A DNA stretch of 64,000 bases from contig NHZP01000030.1 of NCBI GenBank assembly GCA_003313425.1, forward strand, positions 62,001 through 126,000, given 5' to 3'. Shown piece after piece: positions 48,244 through 60,518 of the stretch (position 1 is its first letter; each line of letters begins with the position of its first letter). Below the pieces are notes generated by a model. It did no database searches. It was not told the DNA's origin and was given only the letters and a program-made list of their open reading frames with translations. The stretch is from Pseudopyrenochaeta lycopersici. Its lineage: Eukaryota > Ascomycota > Dothideomycetes > Pleosporales > Pseudopyrenochaetaceae. Both the position numbers and the translations under genes were made by a program.

Positions 48244-49979
48244 ATGGATAGAGACCGCGACAGAGACAGGGACCGAGGAGACCGAAGGTTTGTCAAGCCA
48301 AATGTGTCGCATGAGTGCCGATTGCAGTGTCGGCTTTTGTGGGACACAAGACCAAACTTTGCATTCACCATCTAATTTGCGGACAGAGACGACAGATACT
48401 CGAACACATACCGTCCTCGCTCCCCAGGCCCTCGTCCTCGCTCTCCGCGCGGTGACAGCTACCGTGCCGGCCGCTCTCCTCCTCGTCGGGGCCTGGCCTC
48501 GGCCGATACGTATACTCCCAGCAGCCGCTCGTCTCGTCCGCGAAGCCGATCACCCCCCTTTCGGAGAAGGTCGCGAAGCCCGCGTCGTGATGATAATTGG
48601 AGAGCACGCCCGCGCTCGCCGCCCCGGCGTACTTTCTCGCCACGGCGAGATGAAATGAGACGGGACGACTACAGGAGTGATAGAGGAAGGTCGCCGCGAC
48701 GGGACCAATACGACTCGTATACCCGCTCTCCACGACCGCGGGAGAGGTCTCCACCACCGAGGGACCGTGACCCTTCACCGGCTAGAAGTCGTGGAGTGCG
48801 CTCACCTATGCGACATAGCCGATATGAAGAGCCTCGCTCGCGGGTCAACAGGTATAATGTCATCTCCCAAGATCAGGACGCCTCGCTAACTTTCAAAGCC
48901 CTCCCCGCCGCCATTCGCCCCCTCGTGAGACTCGCGACTATCGACGCCGCTCCCCATCTCCGCGACGTGACCGCGTCGATCCATACTCGGCAGACACCTG
49001 GCGACGTAGATCTCCGTCTCCAGCAAGAGCCGCATATCCCTCAAACGACGCATCAGGCAGAGAGTCTGCAGCGACTTCGCGTCGCTCATCCCCGCCCCCC
49101 ATCCACCCCAGCAGGGCAGCTCTTGTCGAGGATAGACCGGCTAGAGAGCCTGCATCAGCGCCCAGATCACCCTATCGCGAACGCGACTCCGACAGAGGTC
49201 GAGAATACACTCGTGAGCGTGAGCGTGAGCGAGAACGATCACCGCCGCGCCGTCGGGAAAGTCCTCCAACTGCACCACGAGGGGATAGAGAAAGAGACTT
49301 TGCTCCTCCTACTGGACCGGCGTCATCCTACCGCAACGGAGACAGCAACTTTTCAAGGGCGCCACCCACAGGTCCATCGAGTCGAAGCTATCCTTCTCCT
49401 GCCGTCTCGCCTCCAGCAGGTCCCAGCTCAGCTGCGGCCCCGACTTTTTCGCGAGGAAGCAATCCTGTTCTAGCCGCGCCAACACGGCCTCGAGGTGGCG
49501 GTCGCGGTTTTCCTTCGTACGACTCACCTCGCGACTTTTCCAGCGCTCCACCACGTCGCGGATCCTGGGGCGGAGGCCCTCGAGGTGGGGCCTACTATGG
49601 TGGCACGCCCTCTGGTCCTCGCGGCTCCGGTAGTGGACCAACTCCTTTCGCACCTACATTTCGCGGCTCGAGCAACTCCACAGCCACTACTTACCCACGT
49701 ACCATGCGATTCCGCGATCATCTTGCAGACTTGCCAAAGGAAGTCCCAGGTGGGCAAAAAGCCCCTGAGCTATACGATAAGAGTAAGATCCTAAAATTGG
49801 AGGAAGAAGCGAGGAAGCTACGAGAGATGATTGAGAAAAAGGAGGATGCGAAAAGACAGAAATTGAGAGAGTGGGACAGTCTCGAGCGTGATGCAGAGAC
49901 AGCCCAACTGAGGGTCGATCTCGCCGAAGGCTCGCTGAGGGGCTTGAACGGAGAGGGTGATGTCAGTGGTGCATTCTAG
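48244..49979 (+). CDS. Arg/Ser-rich protein, SRRM1-like or other RS-domain splicing cofactor
   Basis: Exons 48244-48287, 48387-48851 and 48899-49979 encode 529 residues. It opens with MDRDRDRDRDRGDRR and continues with dense RS, SPRR and RER repeats (SRSPPFRRRSRSPRRDD, then RRRSPSPRRDRV, then a pure RE run). A Gly-rich middle (RPRGGGRGFPSYDSPRDF) is followed by a non-repetitive C-terminus, FRDHLADLPKEVPGGQKAPE, then a coiled coil (KILKLEEEARKLREMIEKKE). RS domains bind other splicing factors and RNA in the nucleus. No RRM or PWI fold is seen, so family membership is uncertain. The true frame is obscured: other frames through these repeats are also open, and the longest ATG frame (48655-49473) is not the spliced one. 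Intron branch points CTAAT and CTAAC support the joins. The C-terminus looks conserved enough to test in relatives. Confidence 0.72.
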
Positions 49980-50216
49980 TAGGGGCTCATTCCCATTGCA
50001 TAAGCGGTCAGATTTGAATGGTTCTATGTATGATACAATACTTGGTAGATCTTTGAGGATCTGTCTTGCATTGGGTTCTGAGAAGTCGCTTCTTTTGGTG
50101 GCATAGCGGGCGTTTATGAGGCGGACTTTGTGGTGGACTATGTAGGAATTTGAGCCAGTCATTCTACTCGACGCTCGTTTGGCCGTGGCTTGCCACTATG
50201 AGAATGGTAACATCTT

Positions 50217-51226
50217 TTATGACCGATCTGTTGGATCAAACAGCTTCTGCCAGAAGCCTCTGAAGTGCTTTTGCTGGCCCAGCTCGTTGATCTCCTTGAT
50301 CTCCGCAGGCGTTAGTTTGAACGTCGCAGCCCTCAGATAATCGCTCAACCTTTGCTCCTTCGAGCTCGTAGTTATGGGCACAATGTCTTGATCAATGCAC
50401 CACCTCAGATAGATTTCGTTCTCAGACACGGCATATTTCTTCGTCAGTCGCACAACATAATCGTCCAAAGGCCCCGGCTTCGCCTTGGTCGCCGCAGTCA
50501 GAGGTCCGTAGGCGGTAGTGGCGATGCCGTGCTTCTTGTGAAAGTCTAGAAGCTCCACGCGTTGCAGGTAGGGGTGAAACTCGATCTGGTTGCAGGCGGG
50601 CACTACTTTCGCAGTCTTGAGGAGGGCGGTAAGATGCGCTGGGAGGAAATTGGAGACACCGATGCTCTTAGCCAGACCTGATTGCTGTACCGCCTCCATA
50701 TCTGCCCAGGCTTTCTGAATGTCCGCCTCTGACTTGGTGAACCATGGCTGGTGGATCAAATACCTTCTTCCGATCAGCCGAGGAACTGCCGCTAGTTTTT
50801 GAAGAAAGGTCATCATACAAGTCAACATAATCAAGCTGCAACTTCTTCAAGCTTGTCTTGATCGCCCCCTGAATATCGTGAATGTTCCCATTGTCCACTT
50901 TAGTAGTGACAAATAGCTTCTCTCTTGGAACCCCGCTCTCTTGGATTGCCGTTCCAAGCTCCGGCTCGGTTTTGTACACTAGATGGATCGGTCAATATTC
51001 TTTCTCCAATGTCTTTGAAATAATGTTGCATCAACGCACTCTCTGCGCCATCCAGGTGAGTATATCCAAGCTTCGTCGCCATCTTCACGGCATCAATAAT
51101 GGCCTGGTCGATCTTGCTCTCTTCGCCAGTCTTGTACCAGGCAGTACCTGTCCCATAGCCCAACATTGGCATCGAAGTGCCATCATTGAGCTTCAAGTTT
51201 GGAATTGTGAGATCGAGTTTTGCCAT
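50217..51226 (-). CDS. Aldo-keto reductase (AKR3-type, NADPH-dependent)
   Basis: Exons 51040-51226, 50819-50978 and 50217-50763 encode 297 residues. The catalytic tetrad is Asp59, Tyr64 (DGAEMYKT, rebuilt across the first intron), Lys89 (FVTTKVDN) and His120 (LIHQPW, rebuilt across the second). IGVSNFLPAHL and QIEFHPYLQRVELLDFHKKH give the barrel strands; PITTSSKEQRL is the NADPH-binding loop. The opening MLGYGTGTAWYK is typical of the fungal AKR3 group, which includes conjugated-polyketone and alpha-keto reductases. The natural substrate cannot be read from sequence. Exon phases restore motifs in each case, which supports the joins. It lies tail to tail with the RS-rich gene. Confidence 0.92.
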
Positions 51227-51983
51227 TGCTGCGCACGTTGTTGGTCGTTCAGAGAGGGCCGTTGATATGAGCCAATGAAAGAAATAGTGGGGGTAGAAAT
51301 ATATCCAATTTAGAGAAGAAGGGGAAAAGACCGGAAGTGTGCCGTTGTGGTATCATGAGGGTGGGGTGCGACGGAAACAGTTTACGTCATCTGGATTTCC
51401 ACAGTCGTTCAAAGCTCCCCTCGAAGCGTTTCTCCACTTCGCAATCACAAGGATACGATCGCTATGGAATAGTCATTGTTGCTTGGGGAATCCGCTCTGA
51501 CGATGTAAGCCGCATAAAGAGCGGCCGCTATCGCGGCACTGAATTATCGCCATAACGTCTCTGAATACATCGTGACCATGTTGTCATGAAGCAAAATTAA
51601 CCCCTCACGTCATGCAACACGTGTTGAAGTTAGTAGACGATACGAGTCAAGAACAAAGAATCACGTACTCATTGCCACAAAAAAGATTTTGTCGCATAAT
51701 AATGCTGACAGTCTATCTGTCTTGTCAAGAGACAATGCTTTTTGCCATGCTCCTCATGATGCACATCGGGTATAACTGTGAATAAAATCCCTCCAAACAA
51801 AAGACCGTCATGAATGAACGCCTGAAAGTCCAACAAGTAGACTGGTACACCTGCCGTATTGCGTTCCGATCCTTCATATGTTGGAGAATGATTGTGTCAA
51901 TTGAACGCCTACTCCTGCCCCCTTGGGCCACAAAAACTCCTAGTCGAAACAGGTCGTTGATATAAAGCAGAAAAATGCACAAA
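51227..51983. other. Intergenic: aldo-keto reductase promoter and H+-ATPase 3' region
   Basis: 757 bp; no supported gene. Confidence 0.5.
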
Positions 51984-54860
51984 TTATGATGTTTTCTCAT
52001 GTTGCGTCGACACACGCTGTAGTGAGACCACTAGACGTACTGTTAGTAACAAAAATCAATCAATACTGAAAGAGCGATACTCACCAAAGTCTTCGAGGGA
52101 CCTTTGCTTCTGGTCCTTCTTGGGCGACTTGCCATGCATGAGGTTGTCGAAGCCCTGACTACCCTGGAGAAGATAGTATACACCCCCCATAACACAAAAG
52201 ATGCCGAAAGAGAAGATCCAGATTCGGACGACAGCAACAATGCTAGTTTGTCCGCCGACGAACCAACCGAAGATTGTGAACAAGGTGGCGACGATGTCGA
52301 CAACCAGAATGGCGCCAGCGAGCTGCCATGATGGAATAGACGACCAGAAAGGACCGTTGGCGCGGGTAATGAAGATCAACCAGTTCTCGGTCAGCGAGAT
52401 CTCGAGAAATAGGACTGGATCACGACGGCCAAAGTTTTGCACAATGCCGCCGTCTACGCCCTGGTTTTCGGATGTTTGGTAAGGAAACATAGTGGTAAGT
52501 GTGATCCAAGTACCAACAGCTAAGATGATACCGAGAAGGACAGACATGCCCCAGAGTTTTGGCAAGTTCCACTTAACCGGGGTCTTGCTGTATGGTGCAT
52601 TATCGTAAGCAATAGCTAGCGTCGCAATATCAGCGAAGATGGCGATGAAGACGACCAATTGGAGGTTAAGGGACTCATTCAAAATGGCGATCCACAGTCC
52701 CAAGAAAATCTCAAGGTGGAGGGACAAGGCAATGCGGTAGACGACATACGCATACATGCGGTGAAAAATTTGCCGAGAGGTCTTGAGTGCGTCAATGATG
52801 GCAGAAAGACCTGGAGCCAGGAAGACAATGTCGGCAGCGGAGCGAGCAGCATCAGAAGCGCCCTCCACAGCAATGCCAGTATCGGCCTTCTTCAAAGAGG
52901 GCGCGTCGTTAACTCCGTCACCAGTCATAGCAACCAGATAGCCACGTTGTTGAAGGATTTCGACAACATTGTATTTGTGTTGCGGAAAGACCTCAGCAAA
53001 ACCATCGGCAGCCTCGACAAAGTCATATACCTCCGAGCCTGGCATTTCTCCACCTCCGCCAAGACCAAGACGCTCAGCGTCAAAGATGTTGGTTCCAAGA
53101 CCAAGCTGACGAGAGGTCTCACGAGCGATACCAACGGCATCACCAGTCAACATCTTAATGGAAAGACCAAGAGTCTTCGCCTCATTGATTGTCCGATAAG
53201 TGTCATGGCGCGGTGGATCAGAGCAAGGCATGATGCCGAGAATCTCCCAGGAACTGTTACCTCGCTTGCGAGCGACGCCGAGCGAACGAAAGCCGCGAGT
53301 CGCAAACTCTGCCACTTTGTTCTTGTACGCTTCGTCAATTGCCTCAGGGATCGGATGGTCTTCCTCAACAGTTCGAAGAACAAAAAGGGGAGCGCCTTTG
53401 ACGCAAATTATACGCTCGCCTTGAGGTGACTCAACAACAGCTTGTACCTTCTTGGACACGGGATCAAAGGGGTGGAAATCGATGACCTTGTATTTGCTGA
53501 GAACGTTTTTGGCGCGCGGGTAGTACTTGAGTGACTTGAGGAACGCCTTGTCAATAGCGTCGATACCCTTCTTCTTTCGGGAAGCAGCCAAGCAAGCGGT
53601 AAGCATAAGATCATCAGGCTCCACGCCAGCTACGGTATAGGGCTCAGCTAGGGAGAGTTTGTTCTTAGTTAGAGTACCAGTCTTGTCCGAGCACAGAATC
53701 TCAACACCTGCCAGAGACTCGATGGCAGAGAGCTTCTGAACAATGGCTTGCTTTTTGGCAAGATAAGCGGCACCAACGGCCATAGTAGTCGTTACAACGG
53801 CAGGGAGGCCGACAGGAACCCCAACAATGGTAATTGCGAGCGTGAATTCAAGGATGTGAACGATGCCGTTGGATCGGTAGAACGAGCTGATCCAAACAAC
53901 TAGCAGGGTGACGATAACCAAGACTAAAAGAACAGTACCGATACCATGGAGCACCTGGGTGAAATGGCCGGTCCCGCCTGATGCGCTGGCGACAAGGGAG
54001 GCAGCGCGCCCAACGAAGGTGCTATCACCGGTCGCCGTGATCACAACGAAAGCCTCGCCACGCTTGACAGCGGATGATGCATAACATGTGTCCCCCCTAT
54101 GCTTGTCGACTGCGAGTGACTCGCCCGTGATTGCAGATTGATCAACTTGTAGAAATGCATCTTCAGTGACAATACGGCCATCAGCGGGAACAATAGTGCC
54201 CTCTTCGACCTGTAGGATGTCACCGGGTACGACATCCGTGGCCTCGATTTCAATGAGCGCGCCGTCACGAAGCACGGTAGCCTTCAGAGCCAATGTCTTC
54301 TTTAGCTCATCAACGATTGAGCCTGCTTGATACTCTTGGATGAATCCGACGCAGGCGTTGAGCAAGAGCAAACCGCAGATAACGCCAAAGTCGACCCAGT
54401 CACGAAGACCGGCAGCGAGAACCGCAGCGGCCTCCATCACAAACTGGATGGGGCCAACGAAGAACATCAGAAATTTACGGAAGAGGTTTTCTTTTTCCTC
54501 TACTAATCATTAGTACTCGGCCAGTCCAGGAATGTTGAAGTTTGACGTACCTTTCATTTGATTGAGACCAAACTTCTTGCGACGAAGCAACACCTCGCCC
54601 GACGTGAGGCCAATGCGTGTGTCGGTCTGAAGCAACTCTTCTGGAACGAGGCGCGCACCGCCTGGCTGCTGGGCTTCTTCCTCCTCATAGTCAGCATTAC
54701 CACCATCCTGTGATTCCAGCTCTTCGATCAGGGCATCAATATCTTCATCCTCTTCTTCATCTTCTTCGACCCCGCGCTTTGGAACAATTTTTTCGTTGTA
54801 CTCATGCTTCTCGTAAGATTGGTTAATGGGCACATTTGTGCTAATGTGGTTCGGCGACAT
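51984..54860 (-). CDS. PMA1: Plasma-membrane H+-ATPase (P-type IIIA)
   Basis: Exons 54551-54860, 52085-54499 and 51984-52039 encode 926 residues. The ion-motive core has ITGES (actuator), [16 protein letters not shown] (M4), Asp375 in [12 protein letters not shown] (phosphorylation), KGAP, and [20 protein letters not shown] (hinge). About ten membrane spans flank these domains. The N-terminus is unusually acidic ([19 protein letters not shown]). The final 56-nt exon encodes [17 protein letters not shown], the regulatory tail whose Ser-Thr pair corresponds to glucose-regulated sites in yeast Pma1. Both introns are short (45 and 51 nt); the first has ACTAATGATTAGTAG with two candidate AGs. Many fungi have more than one PMA gene, and I cannot tell which this is. 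The pump builds the proton gradient that drives nutrient uptake. Confidence 0.95.
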
Positions 54861-57800
54861 CGCGCCCGTATACTATACGAATCAGCTCCAGTCACGATAG
54901 ACGTTGTTACAAGCTTAGGTGTTAACGCTTGGACGCCGAACGTACACGTACCTCAGGCATTGCGCCGACGGCACTACAGGTTATAGCTAGTGATGCTATT
55001 GCTGTTATATGAGTTGATATTGTTTGCAAAAGCAGTGACAGGGCTCTTTCTCTTGGAATATGCGGGCAGTAGGACTGGTCCTGAAGTTGCAAGAGTGAGC
55101 GAAACTATTGATGCGACCGCTGGCGCGTTCTCTACCCATGGAACGTGGAAGGAGCGCTCAGGCAACCTTTGGGTACAAATCTCGAATGTGCTCAACAATA
55201 AAGATATAAAATCAAACGTTGCTCATGCGTACCTTTGGTGCGATCCAAGACACAGGCTTAGCCGCGTGCTGAAATCGTAGTTGTCGAGAGAGCCCTCAAG
55301 TGATCGGGGGATAGGGATAGGCGAAAGACTCTCTGGTGGAATGTAATAGAGGGTCTACAAGCTTTATGAAGCCAGAGAATCGCGCCAGACGAGGCTAACT
55401 TGATGTGGTCTCCAGTATGCAGTTCTAGGACAAGCCACCGAGGCGAATGGCCAGCAATTCGGGTGAACAGACGAGAAGTGCCTTCCCCGGTTGATCGACG
55501 GCCATCTACTGGCCTTGGAATTAGTGCACCTTTCCGCGACGACACATGGGCAGAAAGACGAAACGATCTCGAGCTCAATTGCACCTCGACCCCAGAATGT
55601 GCCCTTTTCGACGTCTTGGCTGTTGCAACCGTTGTGTGTGTGTGTTCCGTTCTGCTACGGTCCATTTTGGTGGCTTACGCTCGGGTTGTTCCTTGTCCCG
55701 TCCCTAACACCAAACGATGCTTTCTGCAGCCTCCCGCGGCCAGAGCTGCTGTGCACGGTATCACCAACCTGAAAATTGTCTCAAAAGATGCACTCTCCTA
55801 GAGGCCCATGATAATGCGCGACATTTGTTCACATTTTCCCAACACTCAATGGAGGCTCTCATGCGCGGAAAGCGCTCCCTGGCACCATATCTTTCAACAC
55901 AACAAGAGCGGGATTTTCGTTCCATTCCAGAGCTCTTGGCTAAGATCTGGCTAGCCACGCCGGCATCTGGTAATCAACCAGCTGCTCGAAAGACTATGTT
56001 TCGAATCAGCAGCCAGCGTGAAACTTCGACGGCTTCATCCTGGTGATCTTCAGGCCCCTCGTAGAAACATTTCTGCGGCTCCACAGGCGACATCGACCAG
56101 GCCGTCAAACACTTGACAGTCCTGTCGGACAAGCTGTGCCATGGCAGGGTACCCTGCTTTGATGTCTCGGCATTGTTTGCGCAACAAACCACAGGCTCCG
56201 ATCTGGTTCAAGCACTCCCCATGTCGCCATTGTTCTCCGCTGTCTTGAAAGTGGAGCACTCGTCGCATCGCCAAGAACTGTGATACAACAAGAGTGCGGA
56301 GAATGTGTACGTCAAAGTGTCAGAGAGATGACGGCTCCAATATTACTCTTCAATGTACAGACCAGGTTGATTGTCTGCAGATGAGCAATAAGTTTGTGCA
56401 GAATACCCCCACACGAACCAAGCGGCAATGATCATTACGCGCAGATTTGATGCAGCGGAATCCGAGATTGTCCGGAGGTGTAGGCTTGGCGCCAAATATT
56501 GCCAAGACGTGATTTTCATCCTCCTGAAACTCTGCCTTTGGTTGAACAGCTTACGTGGACGATTCAAGCACATCCTGCGAATCGCAACCTCTTCATGTAC
56601 TAAGAGATATCCAAGAATCGTTCGTAGGCTTATTCTTTGTTGAGAGCGTTTCGAGTGCAGCTTGTCATCAGCATGAAGCTTCGATAAGCGTTTCCCTTCC
56701 ACTTTAGGCTTAAAGAGCTCAACTCTTTACTTCTTACAAAGAAGCATCAGTATTCAAACTTGAGATCAGGTAGTAACACTGCGCAGCGGTGCCTGGAGAG
56801 CTTTGAGACGCAGCGGAAAGTTTGCCTTGCGGGTGCTCCGACAAAATGTCCTTCGGCAATGTTGATCATGTTTCAAGCAGACACTTCAGTGCGTTCCAGC
56901 TACGGGCGTCTTTGATGAGCAAATCGGCAAGGCTAGATTTTGCATAAAGCACGACTTACGTGAGATGGTATTTCTCTTCCCCGATGGTTCTACGCAGTCG
57001 ATATGAAACGCTTCCGCTGAAGAAGCTCTGTGACTGCGGGTCTTCCTATAGTGACACCTGTCAAAGCCAGGACATTCGACAGGAATAGTCCTCCCCTTTC
57101 AGTGTGCAAACCTCCTAAAGCTCTTTCTTTCCTTCGAAGATCATTTCCTAGTTCGACTTCGCAACCTCCTATGCACACGGAACCGCCCTTTTCCAGCTTG
57201 GCAAAGTTACCTTTGTCAACTACTCCTGTGATGTTCCGTGTTTCGATCTTACAGACGCGTCCGCCCCTAGTCAGGCACAGTATCATCAGCGTCTCGGAGT
57301 AGCTAATAATCGTCTCGTTTATATGCACGGAATTCTTCCAGAAGATACAGTGTAGTCCTAGCTCGTACAAATGCACTCAGTTAGATACAACCCCAGCATT
57401 ATCCAAAACGCAATCCGCCAAGCTTACATGAAGCATTCACTCTGCAAGGCCTGTAACATATCCTTTATCCGTGCCTAGCACTATCGATGGTATGCACGTA
57501 TCCCATGCTGTCGTATGCCGGACTTTTCATGGGGAGAATCTTTGCGATGCTTAGTAGCGTGCCAACCGCAACGAAACAATTCGGGGGTCTATCACTCACG
57601 ATATGTTTTGTCTCGTTACTTCGATGGAAGCACATTTCCCGTACTATAGATCCTTGAGTTTGCGACGATAGAAACTTGGCAGTGTTATCAGGTGTTTCTG
57701 GGCATTGCATATATGGTGCCTTGGCGGTTGTACGTGGGTTGCTAATGCCGTACTACTGTACGATGAAAATCGTTGCCTCTGGACTCCTGGGTAACTTTCC

Positions 57801-59078
57801 TCAAAGTGTCACAGGTGTTGAGCACAGATAGTGCTGGTGGACCTGGATTGAGAAAGACGTATTAGCCTCCCTTGGAACAACGCTCCTGGGAGACCTAATT
57901 GCAAAATACCTGAAGCCTCTAAAGTTATTACAAATTTCCAGTTTTATTTTTTGTAGTAGTTGCTTCTTGTTACTTTTGATAATCGAACGTTCCAAACAGA
58001 TATTTACAGAGACTTAGATCTCCGAGACTGGTAATCGTTGATGAGCGTGGGCGTGAGACTGAAAAATTTAAATGAGTGAAAAGGGTTCGAAATGAATGTA
58101 GAAGCTGTATATTACGTTCCACAGCATATGCTTTTTGTTATATATCGTTATTGGAGTATATTCGTCAGCGACATTGTAGTGCCCCTTTCCGCATACCTAC
58201 AACATTATCGTCTACAGTTCAACAACACGCTTTATGAGTTGAAAAGTGGTTCTGTTTGGATTTTGAAAGTTCTTTTTTCTTCGAAATATCAGGTTCTTGT
58301 ATCTGTCTTATTGTACAAAACTATATCGTGTTTATATTATCTCATCGGGTAGTTAGTGTCACTTCAGCGCCTCGATCGTACTCTTGTAAGCAAGACCGTG
58401 TGACCACAGAGTTTCGGTGTGCACAAGATTGATGCGAAGGACGCGTATTTAGACTAATAGGGTAGAAATAGGGTAGAAATAGGGCGCTAAAATACGTACC
58501 TAAACGTATACTGTGGCTTTGGGTGCTTCGTAATTACCCAAGGTTCAAGCAGTGGACAACCCAGCTTCGCCAGCTATTCTGTAAGTGAGAATAAGGATAG
58601 TGAAATAGTCATAGGGCTTCTCGAAATTCCATTCAAGGTTCCAACGCACTGGTTTCATATCATAATACCCACAACAAGCTATTCGTGCCAAGGGAGTGTC
58701 ATATGTATAGTTCGAAATCATATGATGGACCTTTTCCCTGCGAAAATGGTACCTGATAGCGCTTAATGCCCTTGAATTGTAGGTCCAACCCATTCTCTAG
58801 CCTCAAATAAAGGATGCTATATATGGCACACTATGCTGACTGAGTTTGATATAGGATCGTTCCTTATTATGTTCCACGATGGATATTTATTTATCACGGA
58901 AAGCAGACCAAACATGCCAAACCTACAGCACGGCCGTGCAGTCAATATGGAAATTCATGATGTAGCCGAACTCAATACATATCGATGATCAATGATTCAG
59001 TGGTGATGAGAACGATATGAAGGTATACCATGAGCAGTTCAGCCAGTATGACATAGGTCTTGACTTGGATATCAGTAT
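54861..59078. other. Gene-poor stretch, 4.2 kb
   Basis: No frame here ties to a family. The first part should hold the H+-ATPase promoter. Frames at 56428-56643 (+), 56990-57376 (-) and 58092-58352 (+) are the best open stretches but have no motifs and no clear splice partners. The part from about 57.8 to 59.0 kb is visibly AT-rich. A tandem repeat sits at 58457-58484. I did not find terminal inverted repeats or transposase or reverse-transcriptase motifs. Confidence 0.45.
58457..58484. repeat. Short tandem repeat, 11-bp unit x 2.5
   Basis: The unit ATAGGGTAGAA is repeated twice and followed by ATAGGG. No function is inferred. Confidence 0.8.
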
Positions 59079-60125
59079 CTACATTTCGTCGATATCGTAA
59101 TAAGTATCAAGGGTTAGTGGAGGTCTGCGGAACAAAGGGCGCGCCCATCCGTTCCCCACATCATCTTCATCCCTATCGCCTACGTCGAGAGGGTTCCAGA
59201 TGAGCACTTTCTTGCGAGTTCTCCAGCTCCTTTTGTTGAACCTTGCTTTCATGTCCCTCTCCTTGCCAAATCCTGGCGAACGCTGCGCAATATCCGCATT
59301 GCGACCGCGCTTTACCAAAACAAGAAGGGCCTTTTGAGCGCCAGCACCCTTGGTCATATCTTCGTCGTCCACCAGACCGAAGCCTTTAATCTTGCCCTCA
59401 TCTGGGGTCTGCTCGAATACCTCACGCCTATGTGGATAAAGAACAGAGACACAATTGTTTTCTTCCTTCGATCGATAGATTTGAACAGATGCTCCCGATG
59501 TTTCTCCATCCCTTTTCGTGATTCTTCTACTCCAGAATCGTGGCTGGGGTTGGCGCGATATGTCTCCCGTCTCACGAGATCCATGGCTCCTCGATGGACT
59601 GAAGCCGAGCATACGTGAGCTCTTCGTAATATAACGGAGTTCCTTCCAACCATTGCCGCGACTTATCAAGTTCGTGATTGCATCGTACTCCGGCGCAGCC
59701 GGTGGAGCTGCCACAATAGTCAAACATTCCAAACGAAGCGCAGGAAGCAGTTGGAACACCGAATCCTGCCGATACATCAAGTCGTCGAAGCCTTTGAGGT
59801 AGCGCATCATAGAGAAGCCAAAGAGACGTAAGTGCCGTATCCTCGACAGAACCGAATCTGGTAGCTCTGAAAGCTTGTTGAGCATAGTTTGAGCATCCTC
59901 AAAGTTGAAAAGCACGCGTTCGACCCAGGTATCGTGCGTCTCGGCGTAGATTTGATGACATACACGTAGCAGCGCCAGTGAATTTGGAGCTGGCGTCATA
60001 AATCTTTCGCCATAGCTGGAAGTGTATCGCAAGCCAAAAGTGAGCCTTGTGGAATTTAACAAGATGGTAAGGATTTCGTCGCGAAGCTCTCTGGGTAACT
60101 GGAGCAGTCGACTATCTTGCTGCAT
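59079..60125 (-). CDS. F-box-like hypothetical protein (fungal LPRELRDEI family)
   Basis: A single exon of 348 residues starting at an ATG (60123-60125). The N-terminus LLQLPRELRDEILTILLNS is the F-box-like start found in a large family of ascomycete proteins. It is followed by SLALLRVCHQIYAETHDTWV, the family's second conserved block, and a leucine-rich stretch (SRIRHLRLFGFSMM). From about residue 180 the protein turns basic and low-complexity (RFWSRRITKRDGE, RSWRTRKKVLIWNP). Members of this family are numerous, poorly conserved and uncharacterised; some act as SCF adaptors by analogy, but this has not been shown here. It is divergent from the next gene across 393 bp. Confidence 0.65.
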   Translation of the reverse strand: MQQDSRLLQLPRELRDEILTILLNSTRLTFGLRYTSSYGERFMTPAPNSLALLRVCHQIYAETHDTWVERVLFNFEDAQTMLNKLSELPDSVLSRIRHLRLFGFSMMRYLKGFDDLMYRQDSVFQLLPALRLECLTIVAAPPAAPEYDAITNLISRGNGWKELRYITKSSRMLGFSPSRSHGSRETGDISRQPQPRFWSRRITKRDGETSGASVQIYRSKEENNCVSVLYPHRREVFEQTPDEGKIKGFGLVDDEDMTKGAGAQKALLVLVKRGRNADIAQRSPGFGKERDMKARFNKRSWRTRKKVLIWNPLDVGDRDEDDVGNGWARPLFRRPPLTLDTYYDIDEM

Positions 60126-60518
60126 GATAGCGCTAACGAAGGGTTCCGTCTGATCTCGTCTTCGCTGAGATCTGATTAAGTGGCCGAATTCGAAGGAATA
60201 CTTTTGCTATGGTGTGCGTGCGATCCGCCTTGTTAAACGAGCTCACGCTTTACTCTGTCGGAGATGGTGAAGCTTATGGTCGCGTGCGCGAATATCTAAT
60301 GGTGGAGCAAAAACCGCGGGATGCCCAAAATGGCATACGTGGGGCTTACGGCCACGGGAACGGGAAGCAAAAGCGACTCATCACGCGTTGCACTGTTGCC
60401 TGACAAGCATTACGACTTAAAACAAAGACCATCCCATAACTTATTATGGCATAGGATTCTTACAATCTCTTTCCACCATCCAATTTATAACTCCTCTGAA
60501 TTATTCAAGGGCTTTAAG
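60126..60518. promoter_or_regulatory. Divergent promoter of the two F-box-type genes
   Basis: 393 bp between outward-facing ATGs. The open frame of the right-hand gene extends upstream to 60321 but I consider the nearer ATG the start, so part of this stretch could instead be coding. Confidence 0.35.

Noticed and set aside
48655..49473. 272-codon frame in the RS-rich locus
   Set aside because: It reads through the intron at 48852-48898 and then leaves the RS frame; the spliced frame keeps the repeats throughout.
58092..58352. 86-codon hydrophobic plus-strand frame
   Set aside because: AT-rich sequence with no motif; hydrophobic frames are expected by chance in such DNA.
58457..58484. TAGGG-containing tandem repeat as an internal telomeric repeat
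   Set aside because: The unit is 11 bp, not TTAGGG, and only 2.5 copies occur.
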